Notes: generated by a model from the letters alone, not told the origin. Shown: positions 8,276 through 17,295, counted from the first letter of the stretch. The stretch is 64,000 nucleotides of DNA from Acinetobacter colistiniresistens (GCF_000413935.1 NZ_KE340380.1:620001-684000); one strand, 5' to 3'. Translations and numbers: made by a program.

Positions 8276-10387
8276 ATGAATACTCCATTCCGTTTGTCTG
8301 TACTCGCGGCTGCGTGCCTGTCTGTTGCCTATAGTTCTGTTGTTTTTGCAGAAACTGTGCCATCTGATGCAACTAAAACCTTAGCTACGATTGTGGTCAC
8401 CGCAAGTCGTGAAGGTGAATCGATTAATAATACCCCTGCTGCGATTAGTAAAATTAGCAACAAGGACATTGAAGATAAACATGCAACCTTTATTGGACAA
8501 ATCATTAATCAAACACCAGGTGTGTTGATGAATGATTTGGGCAATGAACAGCATATGATGTCGATTCGCCAACCGATGACCACAGCTGCCGTTTATCAAT
8601 ATTTAGAAGATGGGATTTCAATTCGTCCCGTGGGTGTGTTTAACCACAATGCCTTATATGAAGTGAATTTGGCAGGTATTGATAGTATCGAAATTTTAAG
8701 GGGCCCAGCCAGTAGCTTATATGGCAGCAATGCGATTGGTGGAACCATTAATTTTCTGACCAAAGCACCAAGTGCGACACCGACAGCCGATCTGGGCATC
8801 AGTGCCAGTTCTGAGGGATATCGCCGTGTCGATGTGGGTGCATCGAATACCTTTGATAGCGAGTGGGGCGAGCATGGTTTAAGACTTTCAGCCTATGCCA
8901 GTGATCGTGGTGATAGCTGGCAAGACCATGCTGAAAGCAATAAGCAAAGCATAACGCTCAGACACGATTGGCGCATCTCTGATGCCACACAAATCAAAAA
9001 TATTGTCAGTTATAACCATTTAAAGGCAGATATGACCGGTAGCTTAAATCTGGATGATTATCGCAAGCACCCGGGATATAGCTACCAAACGTTTACCTAC
9101 CGCGAAGTTGACGCCACACGGCTTTCTTCTCAAATTAGCCACCAGTGGAATGATCAGCAACAAAGCCAAGTCACCTTATATTATCGAGACAATACCACCG
9201 AGCAAAACCCAAGTTATAACATCCGTACCGATGTTAAAAATGGCAAGCCAACTGGCACTTATAGCGGACAAACCACCTATAACGCGTTTCAGTCTTATGG
9301 TTTAAATGCTCAACACGCGATTAGTTTTGATCAAGTCAAACTGATTGTTGGTGCGATGGCTGAACACACTCCCAATCAAGCCAAAACCAATGATATCCAA
9401 GTTTTCCGTGATCCGAACACTTTGGTCTATACCAGTTATCAACAACGTCAACGCCTACGAGATTTTAATGTTGATGTGAATAATCAGGCCGTCTATGCGC
9501 AAGCCAATTGGCAAGTTTTACCGACTTTAAATTTAGTCGGTGGTGCACGTTATGACTGGATTGGTTATGACTATGAAAATAAATTAACGCCTTCAAAAAT
9601 TACAGGTGCGCCAGATGAAAAGCGTAATTTCCACAAAGCCAGCCCTCAAGTCGGTTTTGTCTGGAACATGACGCCAGCAATTGACCTGTATAGCAATTGG
9701 TCACAGGGCTTTGTCCCACCCGAAGTCAGCAGTTTATATGGTGCGAATCTGGTCACGCCAAACCTAAAGGAAGCCACATTTGAGAATATTGATGCGGGTT
9801 TACGCTTCAAATTATTGGATGATCGCTTAGATGGTGAAATCACTATATATCGTTTAGCAGGTGAAGATGAAGTGATGAGCTATACCAAGCCAGACAATAC
9901 CCGTGAGCCACGCAATACAGGTAAAACCTTACATCAAGGCATTGAAATTGGGGGAACTTGGAAACTCAGTGAACTTTATGATCAGCGCTTAAAACTTTCA
10001 GGCAGTGTTGCCAAACATGAATATAAACAGTTTCAACCTTCCAGCATTTTAGATTACAGCGGCAACACCATGCCAAGTGCACCTAAAACATTTGGTACGC
10101 TTGAATACCAGATCAAGCCAATACCTGAACTATTACTTTCTGCGGAAGCCGTTTATGTCGGTTCTTACTGGATTAATGATGCCAACACGGAAAAGTATGA
10201 TGGCCATACTTTGCTGAATCTACGGGCCAACTACCGTAAAAATGCCTATGAAATCTATGGGCAAATCCTGAATGCCACAGATCAGCATTATGCAGAAAGT
10301 ACTTCGTTTAGTAATAATCAGGCCAGCTATACACCTGCTGCACCTCGAACCTATTTATTAGGCTTAAGCTACCACTTTGGGAAATAA
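8276..10387 (+). CDS. TonB-dependent outer-membrane receptor (metal or metallophore)
   Basis: 703 residues. The signal peptide ends at VFA-ET. A TonB-box-like ATIVVTASREGES precedes the plug domain, whose second half shows IEILRGPASSLYGSNAIGGT. A long beta-barrel follows and ends in GLSYHFGK. The start is the ATG at 8276, since the upstream GTG extension (from 8237) has no signal-like features. The substrate is not evident. The His-rich DUF2946-like protein before it and the PepSY protein 3 bp after it suggest a metal such as copper, or a ferric chelate. I see no clear Fur box upstream, which slightly favours a non-iron metal, but this is inference. Confidence 0.85.
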   Translation: MNTPFRLSVLAAACLSVAYSSVVFAETVPSDATKTLATIVVTASREGESINNTPAAISKISNKDIEDKHATFIGQIINQTPGVLMNDLGNEQHMMSIRQPMTTAAVYQYLEDGISIRPVGVFNHNALYEVNLAGIDSIEILRGPASSLYGSNAIGGTINFLTKAPSATPTADLGISASSEGYRRVDVGASNTFDSEWGEHGLRLSAYASDRGDSWQDHAESNKQSITLRHDWRISDATQIKNIVSYNHLKADMTGSLNLDDYRKHPGYSYQTFTYREVDATRLSSQISHQWNDQQQSQVTLYYRDNTTEQNPSYNIRTDVKNGKPTGTYSGQTTYNAFQSYGLNAQHAISFDQVKLIVGAMAEHTPNQAKTNDIQVFRDPNTLVYTSYQQRQRLRDFNVDVNNQAVYAQANWQVLPTLNLVGGARYDWIGYDYENKLTPSKITGAPDEKRNFHKASPQVGFVWNMTPAIDLYSNWSQGFVPPEVSSLYGANLVTPNLKEATFENIDAGLRFKLLDDRLDGEITIYRLAGEDEVMSYTKPDNTREPRNTGKTLHQGIEIGGTWKLSELYDQRLKLSGSVAKHEYKQFQPSSILDYSGNTMPSAPKTFGTLEYQIKPIPELLLSAEAVYVGSYWINDANTEKYDGHTLLNLRANYRKNAYEIYGQILNATDQHYAESTSFSNNQASYTPAAPRTYLLGLSYHFGK

Positions 10388-10390
10388 GCC

Positions 10391-11854
10391 ATGAATGCCA
10401 GACAACTTAAAAAACGACTGTCATTACACCGTCGTTTTGGGATGGTGTTCGGCATTCTCGTTTTATTTTGGTCTTTAACAGGTGTGTTGCATCCAATCAT
10501 GAGTGCAACACAACCTCAGCCTGTAAAACGAATGCCCCCATCTCAACAATTGGATTTAACACATGCCTTAGCAGCTTCTGATGTTTTAAAGAAACATCGG
10601 ATAACGCAATTTTCAGCCTTACAGGTGATTGAATTAACATCTCAGCAGATTGCCTATCGCGTCTTACAACCCAATCAAAAGATTGCTGAATATTATGATA
10701 GTCAGACAGGTCAATTGCTGATTGATGCAGAACAGCAAGATGCCCAACGTTTAGCACTTTGGTATACAGGCTTATCACAACAGGACATTGTATCCAGTCA
10801 AATCATCACCACATTCAGTGATGATTATCCGAGTGTCAATCGTTTACTGCCTGTTTGGCGGGTTGATTTTCAAAATGGTTTACGTGCCTATGTAGATCCT
10901 TCACAAGCCCGATTGGCTACACTCTCCAATGATCAAAAGATGTGGATGGCAAAAATCTTCCGCTTAGGTCATACATGGACGTGGGGTGATCAAGCTTGGA
11001 TAGGCCAAACTGTTCTTATGCAGCTGGCTTTGATTGGCATACTCTGTATGATTTTTATGGGGATAAGCTTATTTTTTAACATTCACAATCGGCGCAATCA
11101 TCGTCTAGGGCAAAAACCAATACGCTTTCTCCATCGCTATTTAGGCATCAGTTTAAGCGTGTTTATTCTGCTTTGGGTGATGAGTGGTTCCTATCATCTT
11201 TGGCAGAAAAAACCTGATATTAAAAACATTCAACCTGTTTTTCATACTGCTGATTTAAGTACTCAAGCATGGCAGCAGGTCACGACACACCCCATTCAAC
11301 GGCTGGATCTTGTTCCCACGTCCTTTAGCGAAACACATAGCCATGCAGCATGGATGATTCAAGCCATTGGACAAGCACCACTACAAGGAAGCATGACGGC
11401 TGCAAGCAAAGAGCACAATCATCACCCTAGCAAAACAGCGGCAGCTAACATCCAATTTGTTGATACCAATAATGCTAAGGTACTTGATATTCTTGAACAA
11501 AGCAAACTATTGGCTGCAAGCTATTTAAGATTACAGCCTGAGCAAGTGCAACACGCTTCATGGGTGACCAGCTTTGGAGGAGAATATGGTTTTATCAACA
11601 AACGGCTGCCCGTCATCAAGGTTGAGACGCAGTTAGAGAATCAACTCAGACTGTATATTGAGCCTAGCAGTGGCGTGATTGCAGCACAAGTTACCCAACA
11701 AGATGCTTTAGAAGGATTTAGCTTTGCTTATTTGCACAAATGGACATGGTTGCCAATAGATAAAACGCTTCGAGATATCATTCTGGGTACGATTGCCGGG
11801 TTGGTTGCTTTGCTCGCCATACTTGGTTTCTTGGTTCAATTACGTAAGCGCTAG
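10391..11854 (+). CDS. PepSY-associated transmembrane protein
   Basis: 487 residues with four predicted membrane helices (around residues 15-37, 210-232, 250-272 and 460-482). Between them are two periplasmic PepSY-like regions (e.g. DDYPSVNRLLPVWRVDF and GGEYGFINKRLPVIKVE, similar to each other). The second loop contains a His-rich stretch (KEHNHHPSK). The repeat-like organisation suggests an internal duplication. It starts 3 bp after the TonB receptor stop, so it is in the same transcript. Members of this family accompany metal and siderophore receptors, and membrane histidines may carry heme or metal; this is not shown for this gene. Confidence 0.8.
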   Translation: MNARQLKKRLSLHRRFGMVFGILVLFWSLTGVLHPIMSATQPQPVKRMPPSQQLDLTHALAASDVLKKHRITQFSALQVIELTSQQIAYRVLQPNQKIAEYYDSQTGQLLIDAEQQDAQRLALWYTGLSQQDIVSSQIITTFSDDYPSVNRLLPVWRVDFQNGLRAYVDPSQARLATLSNDQKMWMAKIFRLGHTWTWGDQAWIGQTVLMQLALIGILCMIFMGISLFFNIHNRRNHRLGQKPIRFLHRYLGISLSVFILLWVMSGSYHLWQKKPDIKNIQPVFHTADLSTQAWQQVTTHPIQRLDLVPTSFSETHSHAAWMIQAIGQAPLQGSMTAASKEHNHHPSKTAAANIQFVDTNNAKVLDILEQSKLLAASYLRLQPEQVQHASWVTSFGGEYGFINKRLPVIKVETQLENQLRLYIEPSSGVIAAQVTQQDALEGFSFAYLHKWTWLPIDKTLRDIILGTIAGLVALLAILGFLVQLRKR

Positions 11855-11863
11855 TATCATTAA

Positions 11864-11892
11864 AGTGATCCTTCTTTTTTAGCAGGATCACT
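11864..11892. terminator. Possible terminator hairpin between PepSY gene and cobS
   Basis: 9-bp perfect arms (AGTGATCCT / AGGATCACT) with an 11-nt T-rich loop. The usual downstream U-tract is missing on either strand, so confidence is limited. Confidence 0.45.
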
Positions 11893-11913
11893 CCACCTCA
11901 AATGGTCAATTTT

Positions 11914-12657
11914 TTAAATAATATAGAATGAAGCAATCACAGCACTGAGAATCACACCCGTTTCAGCCAACTCAATTGCAGCACCCACCGTATCGCCAGT
12001 AATTCCACCAATACGTTTAATAAATACAGAACGCAAATAGAAAAGCATCAGTAAAAAAACCAATAGTGCAACCAAACCCACCCATTTAAATACACAAAGC
12101 AATGCAATTGTAATGACAAAAACCATCCATATTTGCTTTTTTGGCATAAAATCAATCATAGAGCGTCCTAAGCCTTGAGCACGCACATAAGGTGTAGTGA
12201 GGAATAAAAACAGTGGCACACTGCGCCCCAGCATAGGCAAGACAATTAAAAAGGCAGCCATTTGTTGTTCGAGCAGAACGTATAAAGCCACAAATTTCAG
12301 CAAGCAGACTACGACTAAACTCAGCACCCCGATTGGACCACAAGCAGGGTCTTTCATGATTTTCAAAGTTCGTTCAGGATCACCAAATCCACCCACCCAT
12401 GCATCTGCGCTGTCTGCTAAACCATCAAGATGTAATCCACCCGTCAGCCAAATCCAAAGTACGAGAATCAGCGCCGCGCTCAAGATGATCGGAAGCTTTA
12501 CTAACAGCATTGCTGAGGCAAATAAAATCAATCCAAGCAACAAGCCAACCAAAGGATAAAATAGTAATGCCTGACCATTCTGCTTTGCGCTTGGCATCGT
12601 TTTGAGTTCAATTGGTAAAACAGTCAAAAACTGCAAGGCAATCCAAAAAGGTGTCAT
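11914..12657 (-). CDS. cobS: Adenosylcobinamide-GDP ribazoletransferase CobS
   Basis: Last step of nucleotide-loop assembly: condenses adenosylcobinamide-GDP with alpha-ribazole (or its phosphate) to give cobalamin, at the inner membrane. The highly hydrophobic 247-residue protein shows the family motifs GGLHLDGLADSADAW (Asp-rich metal site) and MKDPACGPIGV. I choose the ATG at 12657 because AGAGG lies six bases before it; the TTG at 12669 would precede that ribosome site. It is downstream of the phosphatase gene on the same strand, separated by a terminator, so it may have its own promoter between 12658 and 12710. Confidence 0.93.
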   Translation of the reverse strand: MTPFWIALQFLTVLPIELKTMPSAKQNGQALLFYPLVGLLLGLILFASAMLLVKLPIILSAALILVLWIWLTGGLHLDGLADSADAWVGGFGDPERTLKIMKDPACGPIGVLSLVVVCLLKFVALYVLLEQQMAAFLIVLPMLGRSVPLFLFLTTPYVRAQGLGRSMIDFMPKKQIWMVFVITIALLCVFKWVGLVALLVFLLMLFYLRSVFIKRIGGITGDTVGAAIELAETGVILSAVIASFYII

Positions 12658-12710
12658 GCAACCTCTCAATCACATCAGGTTCATCGTGCATGGATTATGA
12701 AGAAATAAAA

Positions 12711-12734
12711 TTGGGAATAGCAAGCTATTCCCAA
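12711..12734 (-). terminator. Terminator after the acid-phosphatase gene
   Basis: Perfect 11-bp arms (TTGGGAATAGC / GCTATTCCCAA) with a 2-nt centre. Read on the minus strand it is followed by TTTTATTTC, so it ends the phosphatase transcript ahead of cobS. Confidence 0.8.
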
Positions 12735-12757
12735 ATGAAAAGGTCGAATATCTTAGA

Positions 12758-14341
12758 TTATTGAATTTGATAACATTGTTTAAGCTTCAAATAATCATAA
12801 TAAAAACTGTTATTGCTATAACGTGCATAGTTACAACTCGACTTAAACAAGGTTTCTTTCTCGTTATAGAACATTTTCAGCAAGGTTGTGCCTTGCTTAT
12901 CTTGATAAATATCCCACTGTAGATTTGCTGCCATCGGTGACACCATCTCCCCACGCCAAGCGCTGGTGTTATAGCTATAAGTTTGACGTAACGGTAAAGG
13001 CTGCATCATGTTATGCAACTCTAAACTGGTCGCCAAAGGAATAATGATTTCAGCATGGGCAAAACGTAATACTGCACGATGTGGCTGCTGTTTACCCACA
13101 ATCGCATCGACCTGTTTAAATAAGTCCTGTTTTAAACCTTGGGCAATTGCACTGGTGACATTCTTCGATTCGGTAAAACTTGGGCCTTTGCTGTAAAAAT
13201 CATTGGCATCGTTAAATTCAGCATAGAACTTTGCTGCATCTACAGGCATATACTGATCAAAATCAGTCCCTTTCAGCTCAGTTTTCATGCCGCCTGAAAT
13301 TGAATATAACTCATAGATATAAGCCGCCGCATCCACAGCACTGGCAATACTATTTTTACCCTTACCTTTTTCAGTGATGGTTTCACCTTTTGGTGAAGTG
13401 ACGCTATATGAACCGGTATTGCTAAATACATAGCCTGTGGTTCCCAACTTTTGAATAAACTCTGCTTTGAACAGTGGACTTAATACGCTCTTTGCCACTT
13501 GTTCAGCACGACTATTTTTCGCAAGCTCATTTAACTTATTGACCAGATCTGCATCCTCTTCTTCAAAATGCTGATAGGCTTGGCTGGCATCGTAAATCGC
13601 CTGTTGTTGCGCCGATAAAGGTTGTACTAGATCTTGCTCTTTGTTCAAACTATGAAAATAGAGTTTAAAACGATCAACGCCGCCATCTTCAATTGATGGC
13701 ACACTGCTACTGGCTAAGCTGGTGTAGGAGACTGGGGTGATGTGTGTCTTTAATTGTGGCTGCTGTTGAATCAATTCAGCCGTAAAAAACTTGGCGCTAT
13801 CTACAGCACGGTCTACACCTGAGCTTTGTACTAAAATTGATGATGATTGCTGTGCTGCACTTTGAAACAAAGTTGGAAGCCGTTGCAATAAACGATCGGC
13901 AATACCGCGATGCTCCTGAATACCTTGCATGCTTTCATTACCATAGCCAAACTGACGGATGCCATCTACACCATAACCGAGAAGAATATTAGCCTTCATC
14001 ATGCTTTCCAAATCTGCCCCCAGCTTTTCGCCTAAAGGGGTAAGCGCATTTTCAGCTTTGGCCTGTTTCCACAGGTTATACAACGCTAAATCATATTTGA
14101 TGCTGGATAAGCCGCGAGAACCATGACGAGCAACCAATTCAGTAAATACTGGCTGAAACCCTTGCGGAATGGCTTCATATTTTTTTAGATCTTGTTGCGG
14201 CTGGTATGGAGTTTTAGTCTGATAATATTTTGATGCAGTACTCGTTTCTGGCGGATTTTGCGATTCTATGTGATCGTCATTATTACATGCCGCCAATACA
14301 ATGCTCGCGCATAACACACTGCTTTTCAATAATATATTCAT
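12758..14341 (-). CDS. Histidine-type acid phosphatase, lipoprotein
   Basis: 527 residues. The N-terminus has a lipoprotein signal with lipobox LAAC (Cys near residue 19), so the enzyme is probably anchored in the envelope. The catalytic phosphate pocket ELVARHGSRG (RHGxR) is near residue 71, and the distal proton-donor motif is HAE (RFAHAEIIIPL, around residue 430), as in MINPP-like multiple inositol polyphosphate phosphatases, instead of the HD of classical phytases. The substrate is not known from sequence. It sits between cobC and cobS on the same strand. A role in B12 salvage such as dephosphorylating nucleotides or alpha-ribazole phosphate outside the cytoplasm is conceivable but unsupported. 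Confidence 0.85.
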   Translation of the reverse strand: MNILLKSSVLCASIVLAACNNDDHIESQNPPETSTASKYYQTKTPYQPQQDLKKYEAIPQGFQPVFTELVARHGSRGLSSIKYDLALYNLWKQAKAENALTPLGEKLGADLESMMKANILLGYGVDGIRQFGYGNESMQGIQEHRGIADRLLQRLPTLFQSAAQQSSSILVQSSGVDRAVDSAKFFTAELIQQQPQLKTHITPVSYTSLASSSVPSIEDGGVDRFKLYFHSLNKEQDLVQPLSAQQQAIYDASQAYQHFEEEDADLVNKLNELAKNSRAEQVAKSVLSPLFKAEFIQKLGTTGYVFSNTGSYSVTSPKGETITEKGKGKNSIASAVDAAAYIYELYSISGGMKTELKGTDFDQYMPVDAAKFYAEFNDANDFYSKGPSFTESKNVTSAIAQGLKQDLFKQVDAIVGKQQPHRAVLRFAHAEIIIPLATSLELHNMMQPLPLRQTYSYNTSAWRGEMVSPMAANLQWDIYQDKQGTTLLKMFYNEKETLFKSSCNYARYSNNSFYYDYLKLKQCYQIQ

Positions 14342-14451
14342 GGATGATTTGCTTATAGGTCAAGAAATGCCCTGTATCATAGGCAGTGGCAATGACAGTT
14401 CGATTACAAGACCCAAGCAAATACTGGAAATAGAATAAGATTTTATCGCTG

Positions 14452-15066
14452 CTAAGTTGCTGTCTTTTCAGAAAAATGAATTTTATTTTCAATTTGAGTT
14501 AAGTTTAAAGCATATAGCTTTCCTAACTCTGCGGACATGCTTAATAGATCATCTAACTTATGATGACGTGCCAAACAAGTGAGTAATTTAATCACCCCAC
14601 CATGTGTCACCACCAAAGCCCTATTCCAATGATGCTGCTGCATTTGCATGTAAATTTCATCAAAACCATGCATAACGCGCTGCTGAAATTGATTCAGTGA
14701 TTCCCCATTCGGTGCTTGATATCGGGTTGGATACTGCCAGAAATTTGCCAATAGCTCAGGCTCTGTTTCGTAGATGGTTTGAGTCGCAATACCTTCCCAA
14801 TCGCCAAAATACATTTCCTTAATTTCTGCATTGAGCAGCAAAGGTAATTCAAGTTGTTTGGCCAATACTGCCGCAAATTTTTGGCAGCGTTGTAATGGCG
14901 AACTGATGATTACATCCCATTGTACTTGAGCAGCAAGATGTTGCTCAACGGTGGATTGCATTTGCAACCAACCTTGTTCAGTAAGTACATCATCCAAATG
15001 TCCACGTAAGGTATGGCTGAGTGTCGTTTCCCCATGCCGCAGTAAATCAAGGTGCAACTTTATCAC
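14452..15066 (-). CDS. cobC: Alpha-ribazole phosphatase (CobC-type histidine phosphatase)
   Basis: A phosphoglycerate-mutase-like fold enzyme that removes phosphate from alpha-ribazole-5'-phosphate (or adenosylcobalamin-5'-phosphate) during nucleotide-loop assembly. It shows the LLRHGET catalytic motif at the very N-terminus, SSPLQRCQKFA, the acidic EIKEMYFGDWEG loop and the second His in VVTHGGVIK. The open frame reaches back to 15165, but this would put a basic, Cys-rich stretch before RHGET and overlap cobT by over 100 bp. The GTG at 15066 gives about 204 residues, normal for the family, with a 20-bp overlap with cobT. Confidence 0.88.
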   Translation of the reverse strand: MIKLHLDLLRHGETTLSHTLRGHLDDVLTEQGWLQMQSTVEQHLAAQVQWDVIISSPLQRCQKFAAVLAKQLELPLLLNAEIKEMYFGDWEGIATQTIYETEPELLANFWQYPTRYQAPNGESLNQFQQRVMHGFDEIYMQMQQHHWNRALVVTHGGVIKLLTCLARHHKLDDLLSMSAELGKLYALNLTQIENKIHFSEKTAT

Positions 15067-16117
15067 CCGTAACCGCAGCTTCGGCAAAGGTTGCCATTTG
15101 ATTATGCAGAACACACGCCAGATGCAACATAGACAGTGCAGCTCCAGCACCACTGCCTTCGCCAAGACGCAAATTCATGTTTAAAATGGGTTGTGCATCC
15201 AATGCATTTAAGACACGTTGATGTCCATACTCAGCTGATTGATGTCCAAACAGCATCCATGCATGGCTTTGTGGTTGCATACGTACCGCACACAAGGCTG
15301 CAACCGAGCTAATAAAGCCATCTACCACAATCGGCAAACCGATTTGTGCACAGCGAATATAAGCACCTATCATTGCCGCAATTTCTAGACCGCCAACAGC
15401 TGCCAGAATTTTTAAAGCATCATCCGCCACATTCTGTTGATGCAGCTTCACGGCTTGATCAATGACAGCGATCTTATGTTGTAGTTGTTGGTTATTAATT
15501 CCTGTCCCCACACCCGTCAGTTGTGCAGCACCTTCATGCAACAACAAACAGGCCAGTGCTGAAGCTGAACAGGTATTTCCTATCCCCATTTCCCCTGCAA
15601 TAAAAATATCAGCAGCTTGTGCTTTAGCACGATCAACGCAGTCTTTACCCAGTTGTAATGCCGCTAAACATTCCTGTTCCGTCATTGCCACTTGTTGGGC
15701 AAAATTGGCTGTACCTGCACGAATGCAATAGCGCTCAACCCCAACATAATCATAGGCTTCACCCACTGTACCGCAATCCACCACTTGTAAATGTGCATGA
15801 TGATGTTTGGCAATCACACTGATAGCTGCACCGCCTGAAGCAAAATTTTGCAGCATTTGACGGGTCACGGCCTGCGGATAAGCCGAAATATTTTCGGCTA
15901 CAACGCCGTGATCGCCTGCAAAAATTGTGATCCAAGGCTGCTGAATCTGTGGATGGAGCGTGCCTTGTAAGCTGGCCAACTGTATTGCAAGTTGTTCAAG
16001 TTGGCCCAAAGCACCAGTTGGTTTGGTCAATTGAAGTTGTCGTTGTTCAGCTTGTTGTTTCGCATCTAAATCGGGTTGCTGTACTGCGGCTAAAAACCAT
16101 GGCGCTTGTTCAGTCAT
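15047..16117 (-). CDS. cobT: Nicotinate-nucleotide-dimethylbenzimidazole phosphoribosyltransferase CobT
   Basis: Activates the lower ligand base, making alpha-ribazole-5'-phosphate from dimethylbenzimidazole and nicotinate mononucleotide. Recognised from KPTGALGQLEQLA, TIFAGDHGVVAENISAYPQ, VTRQMLQNFASGGAAI, GEMGIGNTCSASA and the C-terminal LRLGEGSGAGAAL, where the Glu is the expected catalytic base. The length of about 356 residues is standard. The start is probably the ATG at 16117, just after the cobU stop; the ATG at 16129 would overlap cobU. Confidence 0.95.
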   Translation of the reverse strand: MTEQAPWFLAAVQQPDLDAKQQAEQRQLQLTKPTGALGQLEQLAIQLASLQGTLHPQIQQPWITIFAGDHGVVAENISAYPQAVTRQMLQNFASGGAAISVIAKHHHAHLQVVDCGTVGEAYDYVGVERYCIRAGTANFAQQVAMTEQECLAALQLGKDCVDRAKAQAADIFIAGEMGIGNTCSASALACLLLHEGAAQLTGVGTGINNQQLQHKIAVIDQAVKLHQQNVADDALKILAAVGGLEIAAMIGAYIRCAQIGLPIVVDGFISSVAALCAVRMQPQSHAWMLFGHQSAEYGHQRVLNALDAQPILNMNLRLGEGSGAGAALSMLHLACVLHNQMATFAEAAVTGDKVAP

Positions 16118-16118
16118 G

Positions 16119-16637
16119 TTATTTCTCATCTTTTAAAATCATTGGAAAGCCTGCTACACAAAACACGACTTTATCGGCAAGTTGCCCCAGAGTCTGATGC
16201 AAACGCCCTGCTTCATCGACAAAACGACGGCTAATTTCTCCCATTGGTACCACTCCCAGCCCAGTTTCATTGCTGACCAGAATAATTTGAGAGTGTAGTT
16301 GTGGTAGTACTTCGAATAGTTTTTGCATCTGTTGTTGCTGCAAGGCTGGATCTTCAGCCAATAATAAATTACTCAGCCATAAGGTCAGGCAATCGACCAA
16401 AATCAGCTGATTGGCTTGATCGCATTGCAAGAGTTGATCTGCCAGATGAATCGGTTCTTCAAGTACCTGCCAATGTGCTGGGCGTTGCTGTTGATGATGT
16501 GTAATACGCTGCTTCATTTCTGCATCTAAAGCTTGCGCCGTTGCAATGTAAATCACCGATAAACCTGTATCTTTGGCAATTTGTTCTGCCAAACGGCTTT
16601 TACCTGAGCGTGCTCCGCCTAAAATCAGTTGCAACAT
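16119..16637 (-). CDS. cobU: Bifunctional adenosylcobinamide kinase / guanylyltransferase CobU (CobP)
   Basis: Phosphorylates adenosylcobinamide and then transfers GMP to give adenosylcobinamide-GDP for CobS. The 172-residue protein begins with a P-loop GGARSGKS, has the RITHHQQQRPAHW segment carrying the guanylylated His region, the VDCLTLWLSNLL Walker-B-like strand and SNETGLGVVPMGEISRRFVD with the RLHQ element. All are intact. It is first of the cobU-cobT-cobC run and lies 2 bp after the 2H-phosphoesterase-like gene, suggesting co-transcription. No corrin-ring synthesis genes are in the window, consistent with cobinamide salvage. Confidence 0.95.
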   Translation of the reverse strand: MLQLILGGARSGKSRLAEQIAKDTGLSVIYIATAQALDAEMKQRITHHQQQRPAHWQVLEEPIHLADQLLQCDQANQLILVDCLTLWLSNLLLAEDPALQQQQMQKLFEVLPQLHSQIILVSNETGLGVVPMGEISRRFVDEAGRLHQTLGQLADKVVFCVAGFPMILKDEK

Positions 16638-16639
16638 AT

Positions 16640-17263
16640 CTAACCTAGTTCAATTTGCTGATAAGGATACAGTAATCCTTGTAAAATCTGAGCTTTATAA
16701 TAACCGAAAGCTATTTTTTCGACCTGAAACTTTATATTTTTTATTGAAAGTTGTTGTATCCGCTCCAGTACAATATTACTGAGCCAAGCTTCACGATACA
16801 GACCTAAAGTAATATGCGGGCAATATTCAAGCGCAGCAACCTCATTCGTCACTTGAGCAAATTGCTGACGAATTTGAGCCAGTACATGATCTCGGTCTTT
16901 GATATGCAAAAATAAAGCACTGCTAAAGCTATCTATCTGTGTAATTTCCAGCTCAAAAGTTGTTAGCTGTAATGCTTTAAGCAGTTTGATCTGTTGCTCT
17001 AACTGCTGAATCTGAAAATCATCATCGTACTGCTGAGCAGAAGGTTGCAAGAAACCACAAACAAATAGGGTGATGTGATATTGACGTTGTTGTTTCGGAA
17101 GCAGCAAGTCTGAAAATTGTGCTTGGATTTCATCTAAATATTGAATCAGTTCTGGCTGATCAACCTCGATATACCACAACCCATAGTCCGAGCGCCCCAC
17201 ATGCCATTCAGGGTAATCACGCTGTTCGGTTACAATCAATTGCGTCTCTGTTTGTAATAACAC
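16640..17263 (-). CDS. 2H phosphoesterase-like protein (2'-5' RNA ligase superfamily)
   Basis: 207 residues with two H-x-T-x motifs, YHITLFVCGF near residue 83 and CPHITLGLY near residue 148, about 65 residues apart, as required for the 2H active site. Members cleave or ligate cyclic or 2'-5' phosphodiester bonds; no specific substrate can be assigned. The start codon is a GTG at 17263 lying inside a 15-bp inverted repeat; a TTG at 17239, preceded by AGAGA, is an alternative. It directly precedes cobU with a 2-bp gap, so it may be the first gene of the cob transcript, though no known cobalamin step needs it. Confidence 0.7.
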   Translation of the reverse strand: MLLQTETQLIVTEQRDYPEWHVGRSDYGLWYIEVDQPELIQYLDEIQAQFSDLLLPKQQRQYHITLFVCGFLQPSAQQYDDDFQIQQLEQQIKLLKALQLTTFELEITQIDSFSSALFLHIKDRDHVLAQIRQQFAQVTNEVAALEYCPHITLGLYREAWLSNIVLERIQQLSIKNIKFQVEKIAFGYYKAQILQGLLYPYQQIELG

Positions 17264-17295
17264 AACTTCAGCATCATGTTGAAAGTTGTGTTATT
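17256..17295. repeat. Imperfect inverted repeat spanning the start of the 2H gene
   Basis: Arms AATAACACAACTTCA and TGAAAGTTGTGTTATT are complementary apart from one bulged base, with a 9-nt loop. The GTG start at 17263 lies inside one arm. There is no following T-run on the minus strand, so it is not a clear terminator. In mRNA it could hide the start region. Confidence 0.7.

Noticed and set aside
12197-12559. 120-residue plus-strand open frame within cobS
   Set aside because: Antisense shadow; cobS motifs occupy the same bases.
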